DNA of 64,000 nt from Roseiconus nitratireducens (GTDB lineage: Bacteria; Planctomycetota; Planctomycetia; Pirellulales; Pirellulaceae). The position numbers and the translations under genes are program-made. Location: NCBI RefSeq assembly GCF_008629675.1, contig NZ_VWOX01000005.1:51001-115000 (forward strand). Reading direction: 5' to 3'. The notes beneath the pieces were generated by a model. That model did no database searches and was not told the DNA's origin. It saw only the letters and a program-made list of their open reading frames with translations. How positions within the stretch are numbered: position 1 is the first letter of the stretch; the number at the start of each line of letters is the position of its first letter. Shown piece by piece: positions 27,911-36,161 of this stretch.

Positions 27911-27927
27911 GTTCAGCTTAGACTCGG

Positions 27928-29202
27928 TCAGCCGAACTCGGTGCGGGCTTGCGTCACGTCGCGTGATTGCGATTCTTCGGCTTCGCACATGCGGAACTCA
28001 CACAGTTCCATCCACCGTTGCAATGCCCCGTCATAGCGGCGGCTGACGTGAAACTCCAGCGGTCCGTACTCCGCTGTTTCCATCCACAACGTGTGCGCGA
28101 TCCAGCCGCGGCGGATTTCCGGGGTGCTCACGACATCCAGTGGATAGTCCTGGCCTCCCAGCAAGCCCCAGGGGGACGCCACCCAACGTTCTTGGTCCTT
28201 CGCCAGCCGCCAGCGGCTTTTGGCGACAAACGGATCCCGGCTGGCCTTTGGAAACGCCACCAGCGAAGCCGCATGGGGTCGGCCGTAGGATTTCCAAACC
28301 ATCGACAACAGAGGATCGAAAAACATCGTTCGGTAGAACGTCAACCGACGGCTGACCCACCGGAAGACCAGCAACGCGGCAAACAGGATTCCCAGATTCA
28401 CGAGGGTCGCGATGGTGGGACTCATGGCGTACAAGGCCAACAACGCCGCGCAGATCGTTTTGTTGCCGATCTCGAAGAGGGCATCGATTGCCGGCACCGG
28501 CGTCAACCAGATCAGTACCTCAAAAAAGAACTTCACACTATTGATCACGATCAGGTTGATCACCATCGCAATCATCAGCAGCGTTTGTGCGGTAAAGGAC
28601 AGCACGCCCAGCTGAACCACGGCGACAGGTGCCGGTTCGGCATCCACGCTGGCCAGAATCTTGATGACCAACAGAATGATGATCACCGAGTACGCCTCGA
28701 CTTGGTCCATCGCCTGGGCGAATGGTTTGCTGACCTTGGACAGCCGCGGAATGCTGGTCAAAACTGTCAGGATCAGGAACACCACGAAGACCGATTCGTG
28801 ATGGAGCGGCCCCGCGTTGGACAGCAACGCGTTGTCGGTCACCCAGGCGGGTCCCCAGAGTGCCAACCCGGACAGGACGGTCAGTCCGAAAAACGGCGAC
28901 AACGCGATGGGTGCCAGAGGGCCCAGCCAATCGGCCAAATGCAACGATTCCACAAAGGTATTGGCCGACGCGATCTCGCTGGCCCCAAAGTCGTCCCGCC
29001 GAAGCGGTGCGGGAATCGACGCATCCATTTCTGACGCGGCTTGCTCGTCCGGAATCGCTTTCGTCGAACGGTTGCCTGTCAGCTCTCCGGATGCCGGCGT
29101 CTCCGCGTTCTGGGCTCCTGCGCCAACGGCAAACCAGATCAAAAGTGCAATGATCGACAAAGCGATTCTAAGTCGCGCAAATCGAAATCGAAGACTTTCC
29201 AT
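27928..29202 (-). CDS. Polytopic membrane protein of unknown function
   Basis: The ATG at 29202 follows a strong GGGGGAAAGG ribosome-binding site and gives 424 residues. An N-terminal signal or anchor (IALSIIALLIWFAVGAGA) is followed by about 60 soluble residues. Then come six or so membrane helices between residues about 115 and 310, several rich in Val/Ile (VIIILLVIKILASVDA, IAMVINLIVINSVKFFFEV). A cytoplasmic-looking C-terminal domain of about 110 residues has many Trp, Arg and Glu (RWRLAKDQERWVASPWGLLGG). I do not recognise a family. The gene stands alone between the giant surface protein and a metallophosphoesterase gene. Confidence 0.65.
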   Translation of the reverse strand: MESLRFRFARLRIALSIIALLIWFAVGAGAQNAETPASGELTGNRSTKAIPDEQAASEMDASIPAPLRRDDFGASEIASANTFVESLHLADWLGPLAPIALSPFFGLTVLSGLALWGPAWVTDNALLSNAGPLHHESVFVVFLILTVLTSIPRLSKVSKPFAQAMDQVEAYSVIIILLVIKILASVDAEPAPVAVVQLGVLSFTAQTLLMIAMVINLIVINSVKFFFEVLIWLTPVPAIDALFEIGNKTICAALLALYAMSPTIATLVNLGILFAALLVFRWVSRRLTFYRTMFFDPLLSMVWKSYGRPHAASLVAFPKASRDPFVAKSRWRLAKDQERWVASPWGLLGGQDYPLDVVSTPEIRRGWIAHTLWMETAEYGPLEFHVSRRYDGALQRWMELCEFRMCEAEESQSRDVTQARTEFG

Positions 29203-29428
29203 CGAACCTTTCCCCCAGCGGTGTTCCGCCGTTTGGACGACAAGCGAGTTTTCTGGCGTCTCGACAAGCGGGATCATTTCCGTCCGCCAGTCAATGAACG
29301 CTGGTCATCGCATGAACCGTGAAACGGTATTTTAAGAGCTTTGGTCTGATCGATGCGCCGCGGCAAGTCCAAGATGTGCGTTGACCATACCTTCGAATCC
29401 ACCTACGCCTCTCACACTTGCAGCGGAC

Positions 29429-30607
29429 TCACGGTCCGCTGGCTTCCATCCGGCGGAGAGTCAGCAGCGCCAATTCGGGACGGCAATTGATGCGGAACAA
29501 GTGAACGCCACCGAGCCCACGCGTCACAAACAAAGTCGTCGGACGCCGATAAAACTGCCCGGACGCATACCGGCTGCCATGAAAACTGGGACTGAGCACG
29601 GGTCCAATTAGGGGCAAACGGCCCTGTCCGCCATGCGTGTGCCCGGCCAACATCAGGTGCACGCCGTGGCGACGTGCCCAGCTAAACTGATCGGGGCTGT
29701 GGCTGAGCAGTAATCGAAACCGATCGGTCCCAGGCGTCAATTCCGGTCGCGCGTACCACGGGTGCTCATTGCCGATCAACTCGCAGGCAACGCCGTTCAA
29801 CGTCCGGGGCATCACCTGACTGCCCAGATCGATCCAGCCGGCGCGATCCATCGCTTCGCGTGTTTCCCAAGAATCAACCACGCGGGTGTCGTGATTGCCA
29901 AGGATAAAGTGACAACCGTCCGGAGCTTCCGCAGGTGAGAAAATATCGACCAACCAGTCGATGCAAGACCGCTGGTCGATGATGTCTCCGGTCAGCGCAA
30001 TCAGATTCGGTTTCAACTCCGTCGCTTTCTCGACCGCGAAAGACGCGTATTCGGGATGGATGTCACCGGTCAGGTGCACATCGCTGAGGTGGGCGATGCG
30101 GTAGCCGTCCAATTCCGGCGGCAATCCGATCACGGGCAATTCCACGCGTTCGACCGAAAGCTGCAGCAACTGATTCATTGGCATGCGTGACTGCCACGAT
30201 GCCTTGGACGTCAAAGTCAACGGTCCGCTTCGATGTTGACGGACGTCGATGACATCGACGTCGCGGGGTGCCCGGACGCGATCGGAGGCCAGGTGGGGAC
30301 GCGATAGCAGCCAGGGGATCCCCAACACCAACAAGCTGACCAGACAGCAAACCGAATACGTCACGATCCAGACGGGCAACACGTTCCAGGATCCCTGACC
30401 GCTGAGGTAGGTACGCAATGGATCCATTGCCGACGCCAGTGCGACCGCGGGAATACCAATCGTCGTCAGCAGGAAAAACTTGGTCAGGCCTTTGACGACT
30501 TTCCGCGGCCATCCGATGGCGTTGATCCGGTTGTAGATTGCGATGTGCAGCCCGCCATGCCCGATCAGGACCAGCAACAACAGCAACCACGGCAGGACGT
30601 CTCTCAT
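29429..30607 (-). CDS. Membrane-anchored metallophosphoesterase (YkuE/YaeI-like)
   Basis: The 392-residue protein from the ATG at 30607 has three or four N-terminal membrane helices (residues about 5-140) and a calcineurin-like phosphoesterase domain. The metal-binding motifs occur in order: HLSDVHLTG, ALTGDIID, ILGNHD, LLSHSPD and LAGHTHGGQ. Related membrane-anchored enzymes cleave phosphate esters such as UDP-diacylglucosamine-type or phospholipid headgroup bonds, so a role in envelope lipid turnover is possible but unproven. It starts 28 bases after the stop of the sixA-like gene on the same strand, so both are probably one operon. The start is fixed by the upstream gene and the helix-initial MRDVLPWLLLLL. 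Confidence 0.82.
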   Translation of the reverse strand: MRDVLPWLLLLLVLIGHGGLHIAIYNRINAIGWPRKVVKGLTKFFLLTTIGIPAVALASAMDPLRTYLSGQGSWNVLPVWIVTYSVCCLVSLLVLGIPWLLSRPHLASDRVRAPRDVDVIDVRQHRSGPLTLTSKASWQSRMPMNQLLQLSVERVELPVIGLPPELDGYRIAHLSDVHLTGDIHPEYASFAVEKATELKPNLIALTGDIIDQRSCIDWLVDIFSPAEAPDGCHFILGNHDTRVVDSWETREAMDRAGWIDLGSQVMPRTLNGVACELIGNEHPWYARPELTPGTDRFRLLLSHSPDQFSWARRHGVHLMLAGHTHGGQGRLPLIGPVLSPSFHGSRYASGQFYRRPTTLFVTRGLGGVHLFRINCRPELALLTLRRMEASGP

Positions 30608-30635
30608 GTTCCGCAAAGATTCAGCAAGGTAGCCG

Positions 30636-31166
30636 TCATGGGTCCAAGGCCTTGGGCCGCGTGAAGGCGACCAGCGGCAATCGGCTGTCGACCGACAGGC
30701 GATCCAACGCCGATCGCGACTCCCGCCCCGGTTTGTCTGCCTGAGTCGCCGGCAGATCAAAAATTGCCACCGCCGCCGTGGGCATTGGCAGCGACTGACC
30801 AGCCAAGATTGACGCCAATTCGGAGATCCCCGGATTGTGCGCCAGGATCATGATCGAACCTTGGTCGCAGTGGTCGCTGCGGACCGTTGCCAACATCGCC
30901 TCGGGAGAAGCCAAGTACAGCGACTTGCAAAACGAAACGATCGGTGTTTTCCCCCACCGCGTCAACATCAGCTCGGCGGTTTGTCGCGTCCGGGTGGCGG
31001 TGGAACAGAGGATGAGGTGCGGCACCGCATCCTGTTGGTCCAGCCAGTCGGCCATCCGCGGCGCGTCATGACGCCCGCGGGGTGACAACGGGCGGTCGTG
31101 GTCGGATAGCGCCGCATCGTCATGCGAACTTTTCGCGTGACGCATCAAAATCAGCTGGTTTGCCAT
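30636..31166 (-). CDS. sixA: SixA-type phosphohistidine phosphatase
   Basis: The 176-residue product starts at the ATG at 31166 (MANQLILMRHAKSSHDD). The RHAKS motif carries the nucleophilic histidine, STATRTRQTAELML gives the phosphate-binding arginine, and ILAHNPGISELA contains the second active-site histidine. This is the histidine-phosphatase branch without the extra domains of phosphoglycerate mutase, as in SixA, which removes phosphate from histidine-containing phosphotransfer proteins or from PTS proteins. The ORF could be extended upstream, but the residues there overlap the promoter of the plus-strand gene at 31261. It is co-directional with the metallophosphoesterase gene, 28 bases apart. 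Confidence 0.85.
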   Translation of the reverse strand: MANQLILMRHAKSSHDDAALSDHDRPLSPRGRHDAPRMADWLDQQDAVPHLILCSTATRTRQTAELMLTRWGKTPIVSFCKSLYLASPEAMLATVRSDHCDQGSIMILAHNPGISELASILAGQSLPMPTAAVAIFDLPATQADKPGRESRSALDRLSVDSRLPLVAFTRPKALDP

Positions 31167-31260
31167 GGTGCCCTTCGACCGGTTGTCCCGGGTATGATGA
31201 AATTCAGCGGGTGCCCCGGCGCCCGAAGCCCGACCCATTTCGCTTCCGGAGTGATTCAAC

Positions 31261-32622
31261 ATGTCCCAACCGTCCTTCCTTGTTCGGACCACGTGCGTGC
31301 TTATGACCTTCGGCGTCCTTCACACCGGCGGAACAGCGACCGCGGACGATTGGCCGGGTTGGCTGGGACCGTCACGCGACGGAGTTTACCGGGAATCGGG
31401 GATCGTCGACGAGATCCCTGAGGGTGGGTTGCCCTTCAAATGGCGGAAACCGATTGCCGGTGGCTACGCCGGCCCGGCAGTAGCCGACGGGAAGGTCTTT
31501 GTCTTCGACTATCAAACCTCGTCGGGCGAGCGGGTCAATGACCCCAACACCCGCGCCGAACTCAACGGACGTGAACGCTTGCTGGCATTGGATGCGTCGT
31601 CGGGTGACACACTCTGGGAGCACTCCTACGAATGCCCTTACGAAATCAGCTATCCGGCCGGTCCGCGATGCACGCCCACGGTCGACGGAGACCAGGTCTA
31701 CATTTTGGGCGCCCAAGGTGACTTCCGCTGTCTGAATGTCGCCGACGGCAGCCTGGTGTGGAGCCGCAACTTGCCCAACGATTTTGGCGCCGAAGTCCCG
31801 ATTTGGGGATTCGCTTCCCATCCGCTGGTCGCCGGAGACCTGGTTTACACCATGGTCGGCGGCAAAGGAAAAGACGGCCAGGGACAAGGCGTCGTCGCTT
31901 TCGAAAAGGCGACCGGCAAAGTGCGCTGGAAGGCGTTGGACGTGAGCGCCGGATACTGCGCTCCGCAGATCATCGAAGCCGGCGGAACCAAACAGTTAAT
32001 CGTGTTTCACCCGCAAGGCGTCCAAAGCTTGGATCCGGCGACCGGTCAGTCCTACTGGGACGTTCCCATGAGTCCCTCCTATGAGATGTCGATCGCCCAG
32101 CCGATGCGCGACGGCGACCACCTGTACGCCAGTTCCATTCACGCCGAAGCGGTGATGATTGAACTGAACAGCACCCAGCCTGATGCCAAGGAACTGTGGC
32201 GGGGCGAAAACAAGAATGCCGTGCACTGCAGCAATGCGCCCCCTGCGTTCGTCGACGGCATCGTCTACGGCACCGACTGCACCCAGGGGGACTTGATCGC
32301 CGTGGATGGATCAAACGGTGACCGCTTGTGGGAAACCTTTCAACCGACCAAACCGGGCGAGGAACGCTTCATCAAACACGGCACCGCCTTCCTGACTCGC
32401 ATCGGATCCAGCGATCGGTACTTGGTGATGAGCGAGAACGGCGACCTGATCATTGCCGAACTGACGGCCAAGGGTTATTCGGAGAAAGGCCGGATGCGCG
32501 CCGTCGAACCGACCAATGAGGCCTTCGGACGTCCGGTTGTCTGGACCTACCCCGCCTACGCAGGGCAAACGGCTTTCATGCGCAACGACAAAGAGATCGT
32601 CGCAATCGATCTCCGTCGCTGA
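31261..32622 (+). CDS. Secreted PQQ-binding-like beta-propeller protein
   Basis: The 453-residue product has a signal peptide and, from about residue 30, successive WD-like blades of the PQQ type: DDWPGWLGPSRDGVYRESG, then GGYAGPAVADGKVFVFD, ERLLALDASSGDTLWEHS, TPTVDGDQVYILGAQG and LNVADGSLVWSRNL. Proteins of this kind are numerous in planctomycetes. Some bind quinone cofactors, but most act as scaffolds like BamB. The catalytic aspartate and disulfide loop of true quinoprotein dehydrogenases are not evident, so an oxidoreductase role is not supported. GGAG lies before the ATG at 31261. The gene is divergent from the sixA operon. Confidence 0.85.
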   Translation: MSQPSFLVRTTCVLMTFGVLHTGGTATADDWPGWLGPSRDGVYRESGIVDEIPEGGLPFKWRKPIAGGYAGPAVADGKVFVFDYQTSSGERVNDPNTRAELNGRERLLALDASSGDTLWEHSYECPYEISYPAGPRCTPTVDGDQVYILGAQGDFRCLNVADGSLVWSRNLPNDFGAEVPIWGFASHPLVAGDLVYTMVGGKGKDGQGQGVVAFEKATGKVRWKALDVSAGYCAPQIIEAGGTKQLIVFHPQGVQSLDPATGQSYWDVPMSPSYEMSIAQPMRDGDHLYASSIHAEAVMIELNSTQPDAKELWRGENKNAVHCSNAPPAFVDGIVYGTDCTQGDLIAVDGSNGDRLWETFQPTKPGEERFIKHGTAFLTRIGSSDRYLVMSENGDLIIAELTAKGYSEKGRMRAVEPTNEAFGRPVVWTYPAYAGQTAFMRNDKEIVAIDLRR

Positions 32623-32693
32623 CGCCGGGTCCTGCGCGAAGCCAAAGTTGCCCATCCCGCGGCCGCGCGGCCCCTTCCCGAGCTTACAGCTCG

Positions 32694-32721
32694 ACCCTCC
32701 CATCGCTGAGCATGGGAGGGT
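32694..32721. repeat. ACCCTCCCAT palindrome
   Basis: A 10-bp perfect stem ACCCTCCCAT / ATGGGAGGGT (32694-32703 with 32712-32721) with an eight-base loop lies after the PQQ-like gene. No T tract follows, so it may be an RNA-stabilising or REP-like element and not a terminator. Confidence 0.55.
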
Positions 32722-32776
32722 GAAGTCGTTGCAGCGGCGCGCCATCGAAGGATCGTTGATTCCGATTGCCGACAAG

Positions 32777-32811
32777 CAAAAAAAAACCCGCGCGGCATTG
32801 CGCCGCGCGGG
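32777..32811 (-). terminator. Intrinsic terminator of the BBP7 gene
   Basis: The stem CCCGCGCGGC / GCCGCGCGGG (32787-32796 with 32802-32811) has a five-base loop. Ten A residues at 32777-32786 become a U run for minus-strand RNA, directly after the gene ending at 32844. The other side carries CTTTCTT, so it may also stop plus-strand transcription. Confidence 0.85.
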
Positions 32812-32843
32812 CTTTCTTCGCGAATCCCTGTCGGGAGACTGGG

Positions 32844-34406
32844 TTACCAGAGGTATTCCAGGCCGACCGTGAAACCTTGCAGCACCAGATCGTCGTAGGC
32901 GATGCGGGGCGGTGCAACGGCTCCGGTCAGGGTCAACGGTTGCGTGTTCGGATCCAAGCCGCCATAGGCGATGTCGTCGACCGCGATGGCGAAGTATGAG
33001 GTCCGGAAGGTCCAGGAGTGGGCGAAGCGGTACACCATCTTCAGTTCAAAGTCGCTGATGAAGGTTCCTTTTCGGTCGCCCTCTTCGGCGAACTCGCTGC
33101 GAGCGACGAAAACCGGCGTTTCGTCGATGAACTGACCGGTGGGGATCGAATTGGCTCGCAGCGTCACGCGACGGTCCACGTCATTCTGCACCCAAGCCCC
33201 TTTCCATCCCAAGCCCATCGAGATCCCCGGGTAAACATTCCACCAGAAGTCGAAACCGGCTTGGGGGCCGAACAGATTGTTCTCGGTATCAGACAGGCTG
33301 GAGAAAAACCGGGGCAGGTTGCCGTTGACCGTGTCGTTGTCCAAGCCCGTCGTTTGATACAGCAATGAGTCGTCGTAGCGGAGATATCGCAGCCCGACCA
33401 GCCAGGAGCTTTGGAACCGGCAGTACGGGAACATCGTTCGCCGTCGGTAGTTCAGTTCGGCCGAGTGGAAGGAGCTTTCCGCATCCAGGCTCTGACGCAG
33501 CGACCGGTCGGTGTCGTCGAAGCCGCCACTGGGGTTGGTCCCGTAATCACTGATGAACGAGTACAGGTTCGGCGAGTCCGAAACAGCGGCTGCCCCGCCA
33601 CTCCATTCGTTGCCGCCCATGTAGGTCAACTCCAGGTTGCTGCCGACGCCGAAGATCATTGCGGCCGACACGCGGACACCGCCCTGCAGATCGCTGGAGT
33701 CGATGTCGCCGAGAGACAGGACCGGATCACCATCAATTCCACGTGTCGTGACAACCCCCGGGACGCTGCCGCCCAGCTCGCGATCCATGATCAGTGCTTC
33801 AACACTGAGGTCATACCATCGCTGGTTGCACAAGCTGGCACCCTCGTAGGGCTTCAAGCAGTCCAGGCATCCGGCCAGGACCGATCCGCAGTATCCGAAG
33901 GGGAGCTCGCGGCACGCCGTGCAGCCAGCACCGCGGCAGAACAGACACGGCGTCCCGCCATGCTGCCGCCATTTTTCCAGCAAGCCGCCGCCGCCCAGAA
34001 GGCTGTGGCATCCACAGCCACTGCCGCTGCCGCAGGTCCCGCACACTTGCATGGACTGCGCGGGTTGATAGCCGCCGCCCATGCCCATCATCATTGGCAT
34101 GCTGTCACAGGCTCCGCTCGCACATCCACCAGCGTTGTAGCCGACGGGCATGACCTGCGAAGGCGACGCCAGCGGCGGCATGCCGGCTGGCACCACAAAT
34201 CCGCTGGCATCGAAATCGTAGTTGGCTTGCGACACGCGGCTTTGGGCGCTGGCCGGCTCGGCCGCCAAAAGCGCCATCGCGGTGCCGATCACCGTGATCA
34301 CCGGGATCAGATGCCGTCGCAATGCCGCTGCGGACGATCGGGCGGTTCGGTCCGGGTCATGCAAGAGTCTGTAGGGGTTGGCCATGTTTCGAATCATTCG
34401 GTGCAT
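32844..34406 (-). CDS. BBP7-family outer-membrane beta-barrel protein with cysteine-rich N-terminal domain
   Basis: From the ATG at 34406 (GGAG upstream) the product is 520 residues. A signal peptide (VITVIGTAMALLAAEPASA) precedes a Gly/Met-rich region and a remarkable cysteine-rich segment of about 100 residues with CGTCG, CGCH, CLFC, CTAC and CLDC pairs. The remaining 350 residues alternate short aromatic beta strands with turns and end in LQGFTVGLEYLW, a terminal aromatic as expected for BamA-dependent barrels. I recall this layout as the planctomycete BBP7 family. It may be a porin-like or adhesive surface protein. The cysteines could bind metal or form disulfides. Confidence 0.75.
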   Translation of the reverse strand: MHRMIRNMANPYRLLHDPDRTARSSAAALRRHLIPVITVIGTAMALLAAEPASAQSRVSQANYDFDASGFVVPAGMPPLASPSQVMPVGYNAGGCASGACDSMPMMMGMGGGYQPAQSMQVCGTCGSGSGCGCHSLLGGGGLLEKWRQHGGTPCLFCRGAGCTACRELPFGYCGSVLAGCLDCLKPYEGASLCNQRWYDLSVEALIMDRELGGSVPGVVTTRGIDGDPVLSLGDIDSSDLQGGVRVSAAMIFGVGSNLELTYMGGNEWSGGAAAVSDSPNLYSFISDYGTNPSGGFDDTDRSLRQSLDAESSFHSAELNYRRRTMFPYCRFQSSWLVGLRYLRYDDSLLYQTTGLDNDTVNGNLPRFFSSLSDTENNLFGPQAGFDFWWNVYPGISMGLGWKGAWVQNDVDRRVTLRANSIPTGQFIDETPVFVARSEFAEEGDRKGTFISDFELKMVYRFAHSWTFRTSYFAIAVDDIAYGGLDPNTQPLTLTGAVAPPRIAYDDLVLQGFTVGLEYLW

Positions 34407-34990
34407 CGCAAACGTCTCCGCGGTCACAGCCGCCTGGCAGTGGGGGCTCGTTCGCCCGAGCCAATGTGGACGATTTCGCCACGCTGGAATCCCGAGCCAC
34501 ATATAGTTGGGAGAAAGCACCGTCGTCAGCCGCACGGCTGGCGTCTCGTCAGCTCTCAACCCTGACAGCAGGTGCTGCAAGGCTGCTCGCCGACCAGTCG
34601 CCCCTTCCCCCCGGATAGGTCACTTTGTTGCGGTTCTCTCCATCGTGGCCAGCCCGCTATCACCGCATTGAGCGGCACAAAAGGCATCACCAACAGGTCG
34701 AGAAAAATCGCTTCAGGCGGAGTTATCGGCACAGACGGCCCCGGACGTTTGCTTATTTCCGGTAGAACCGCTGAGGAAAAGTGTGACGATCACCGGAATT
34801 AGCCCGGTCGTCCCCTTTGGCACGGCGACTTTTCCGAACAGTCAATCTGTTCGGCCCGCAGAAGTCGGTGGTCTGCCCCGCCGATAGAACGCGAGGGGCA
34901 GTGCAATGAGCGGTAAGATGTTGGCCGCCGGTTGAGACGCAGAAACCCGCGGCGATCGCCACTCGGCTCACGCAAAGTGGCACCGGCCAG
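34407..34990. other. Intergenic region upstream of the BBP7 gene, with repeat copy B at one edge
   Basis: This 584-base gap lies between the BBP7 gene and the HEAT-repeat lipoprotein gene, both on the minus strand. It should hold the BBP7 promoter. The last 90 bases are repeat copy B. No coding sequence is recognised. Confidence 0.45.
34901..34990 (+). repeat. Dispersed palindromic element, copy B (left-truncated)
   Basis: It contains GTGCAATGAGCGG, TTGGCCGCCGGTTGAG and AACCCGCGGCGATCGCC, diverged from copies A and D. The right end at 34974-34990 (AAAGTGGCACCGGCCAG) has three mismatches to the 17-bp terminal repeat. The left terminal repeat is missing. It abuts the stop codon of the lipoprotein gene. 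Confidence 0.65.
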
Positions 34991-35854
34991 TTAGCGCAGC
35001 GTTCGCTGCTCCTGGGCGTAACGAATTCGATCGGCGTCTCCGTCCACCGGATCCGGAGTGGCGGCGGGAGGTTGCATCTGATCCAGCGCCGCAATCCACT
35101 CTTGTGGACTGTCGCCAAAGTCCTTGCCGGTGACTCCACGAAGACTTTGGATGGCCAGATCCGTGGTCGCGGGATCCTGGTCCTGCAGCGCGATCCGAAG
35201 CGAATCCATTGGAATCGCCCCTTTGTGGTTTCCCAAAGCCTCGATCGCGGAGTTCTTCACGTCCAGTTCGGTGGTCGTGCCCACCGTGGATGCGAGCATT
35301 CGAGCCGCCTGAGGCTCGGAACGTCTTCCCAACGCCCGACAGGCCTCCATCTGGACCTTGACGTTTTCATCGCCCAAACCGCGCTGCACCAACTCAAGCG
35401 ATTCCGATCCGTGAATCCGTCCGGCCGCAAGGACCGCCAGGCGACGCATCTCCGGACTGGGGTCGTTGTTCATGATGCGATTCAGGTGCCCCGCCCAGAA
35501 GGTCTGGTCTTTTTGCGACATGTCGCCGATTTGCGACGCCAAGGAGGCGAGCTCATCGCGGCGTTGGTTGTCGGTCACCCCGAGTGCCCGGTCCCGCTTC
35601 CATTCGCGCAGCGGAAAATAAGGATTGACGTGTTTGAGCGCGTACATTGGCCCATCCTGGCAGCCGGAAAATGCGGTGATGACACCGAGCACCAGGACAA
35701 CGATCAGGCCCAGCCGACGTGAACGCTGCGGACGTGAACGCTGCGGAACACCAGGGCGCAGCGGCCTGAGGCCTGATCCGTTATCCCGCAAGGGATCGAC
35801 AGCGCGTTTCTTCACCGCGGATTTCGCTGAGCAGAGCACAGAGACGGAAAACAT
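34991..35854 (-). CDS. HEAT-repeat lipoprotein
   Basis: The 287-residue product has an unusually long basic n-region (about 48 residues) before the hydrophobic core and lipobox (LIVVLVLGVITAFSGC), after which the cysteine would be lipidated. The mature part has helical HEAT-type repeats: RRLAVLAAGRIHGSESLELV, VKVQMEACRALGRRSEPQAAR, VKNSAIEALGNHKGA and TDLAIQSLRGVTGKDFG. These form a curved scaffold for protein contacts. The ATG at 35854 is the only ATG ahead of the core, and part of the n-region is built from a 15-bp tandem duplication at 35716. Function is unknown; it may organise other envelope proteins. Confidence 0.75.
   Translation of the reverse strand: MFSVSVLCSAKSAVKKRAVDPLRDNGSGLRPLRPGVPQRSRPQRSRRLGLIVVLVLGVITAFSGCQDGPMYALKHVNPYFPLREWKRDRALGVTDNQRRDELASLASQIGDMSQKDQTFWAGHLNRIMNNDPSPEMRRLAVLAAGRIHGSESLELVQRGLGDENVKVQMEACRALGRRSEPQAARMLASTVGTTTELDVKNSAIEALGNHKGAIPMDSLRIALQDQDPATTDLAIQSLRGVTGKDFGDSPQEWIAALDQMQPPAATPDPVDGDADRIRYAQEQRTLR
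35716..35745 (-). repeat. 15-bp tandem duplication inside the lipoprotein n-region
   Basis: GACGTGAACGCTGCG occurs twice back to back, keeping frame and doubling a PQRSR unit ahead of the signal core. Confidence 0.6.
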
Positions 35855-36161
35855 TCAGATTCCAGAGCCGAGAATGAAAGGGGTGCGTCGGACCAGCCGC
35901 GCAATTCGTGCATTCACCGCCAGCATTAGCAAAGTCCAGCCCCCGCAGCCAAGCCCACTTCCAAAGGGTTCGTTGCCAGCCGAAGCCTGGCTCGCAGCGG
36001 GTTCCAAGGCCGGAGCCTTGGAACCAGGAAAAACACACCCCGCTCGTTCCCAGGCTCCCGCCTGGGAACGCACTGAACCCTGGCTCCGCCAGCCCCCCGA
36101 CCTCGACCGCCCCACACCGTCGCCATGCACAGTCCAGCCTGTGGCTGTTAAAACAGAACCT
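35855..36161. other. Divergent intergenic region with paired palindromes
   Basis: A 307-base gap between the lipoprotein (minus) and helicase (plus) genes. It holds the two hairpins at 36000-36070 and no gene. The helicase frame stays open through it, but the residues are Pro/Arg-rich and derive from the repeats. Confidence 0.5.
36000..36070. repeat. Two adjacent 11-bp-stem palindromes
   Basis: GGTTCCAAGGC / GCCTTGGAACC (36000-36010 with 36015-36025, loop CGGA) is followed 19 bases later by CGTTCCCAGGC / GCCTGGGAACG (36045-36055 with 36060-36070, loop TCCC). Both stems are perfect. The second resembles a repeat common in cyanobacteria and planctomycetes. Confidence 0.75.

Noticed and set aside
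35625..36161. A 179-residue N-terminal extension of the helicase
   Set aside because: It reads antisense to the lipoprotein gene and through the palindromes at 36000. The ATG at 36162 gives a natural start before the Q-motif region.
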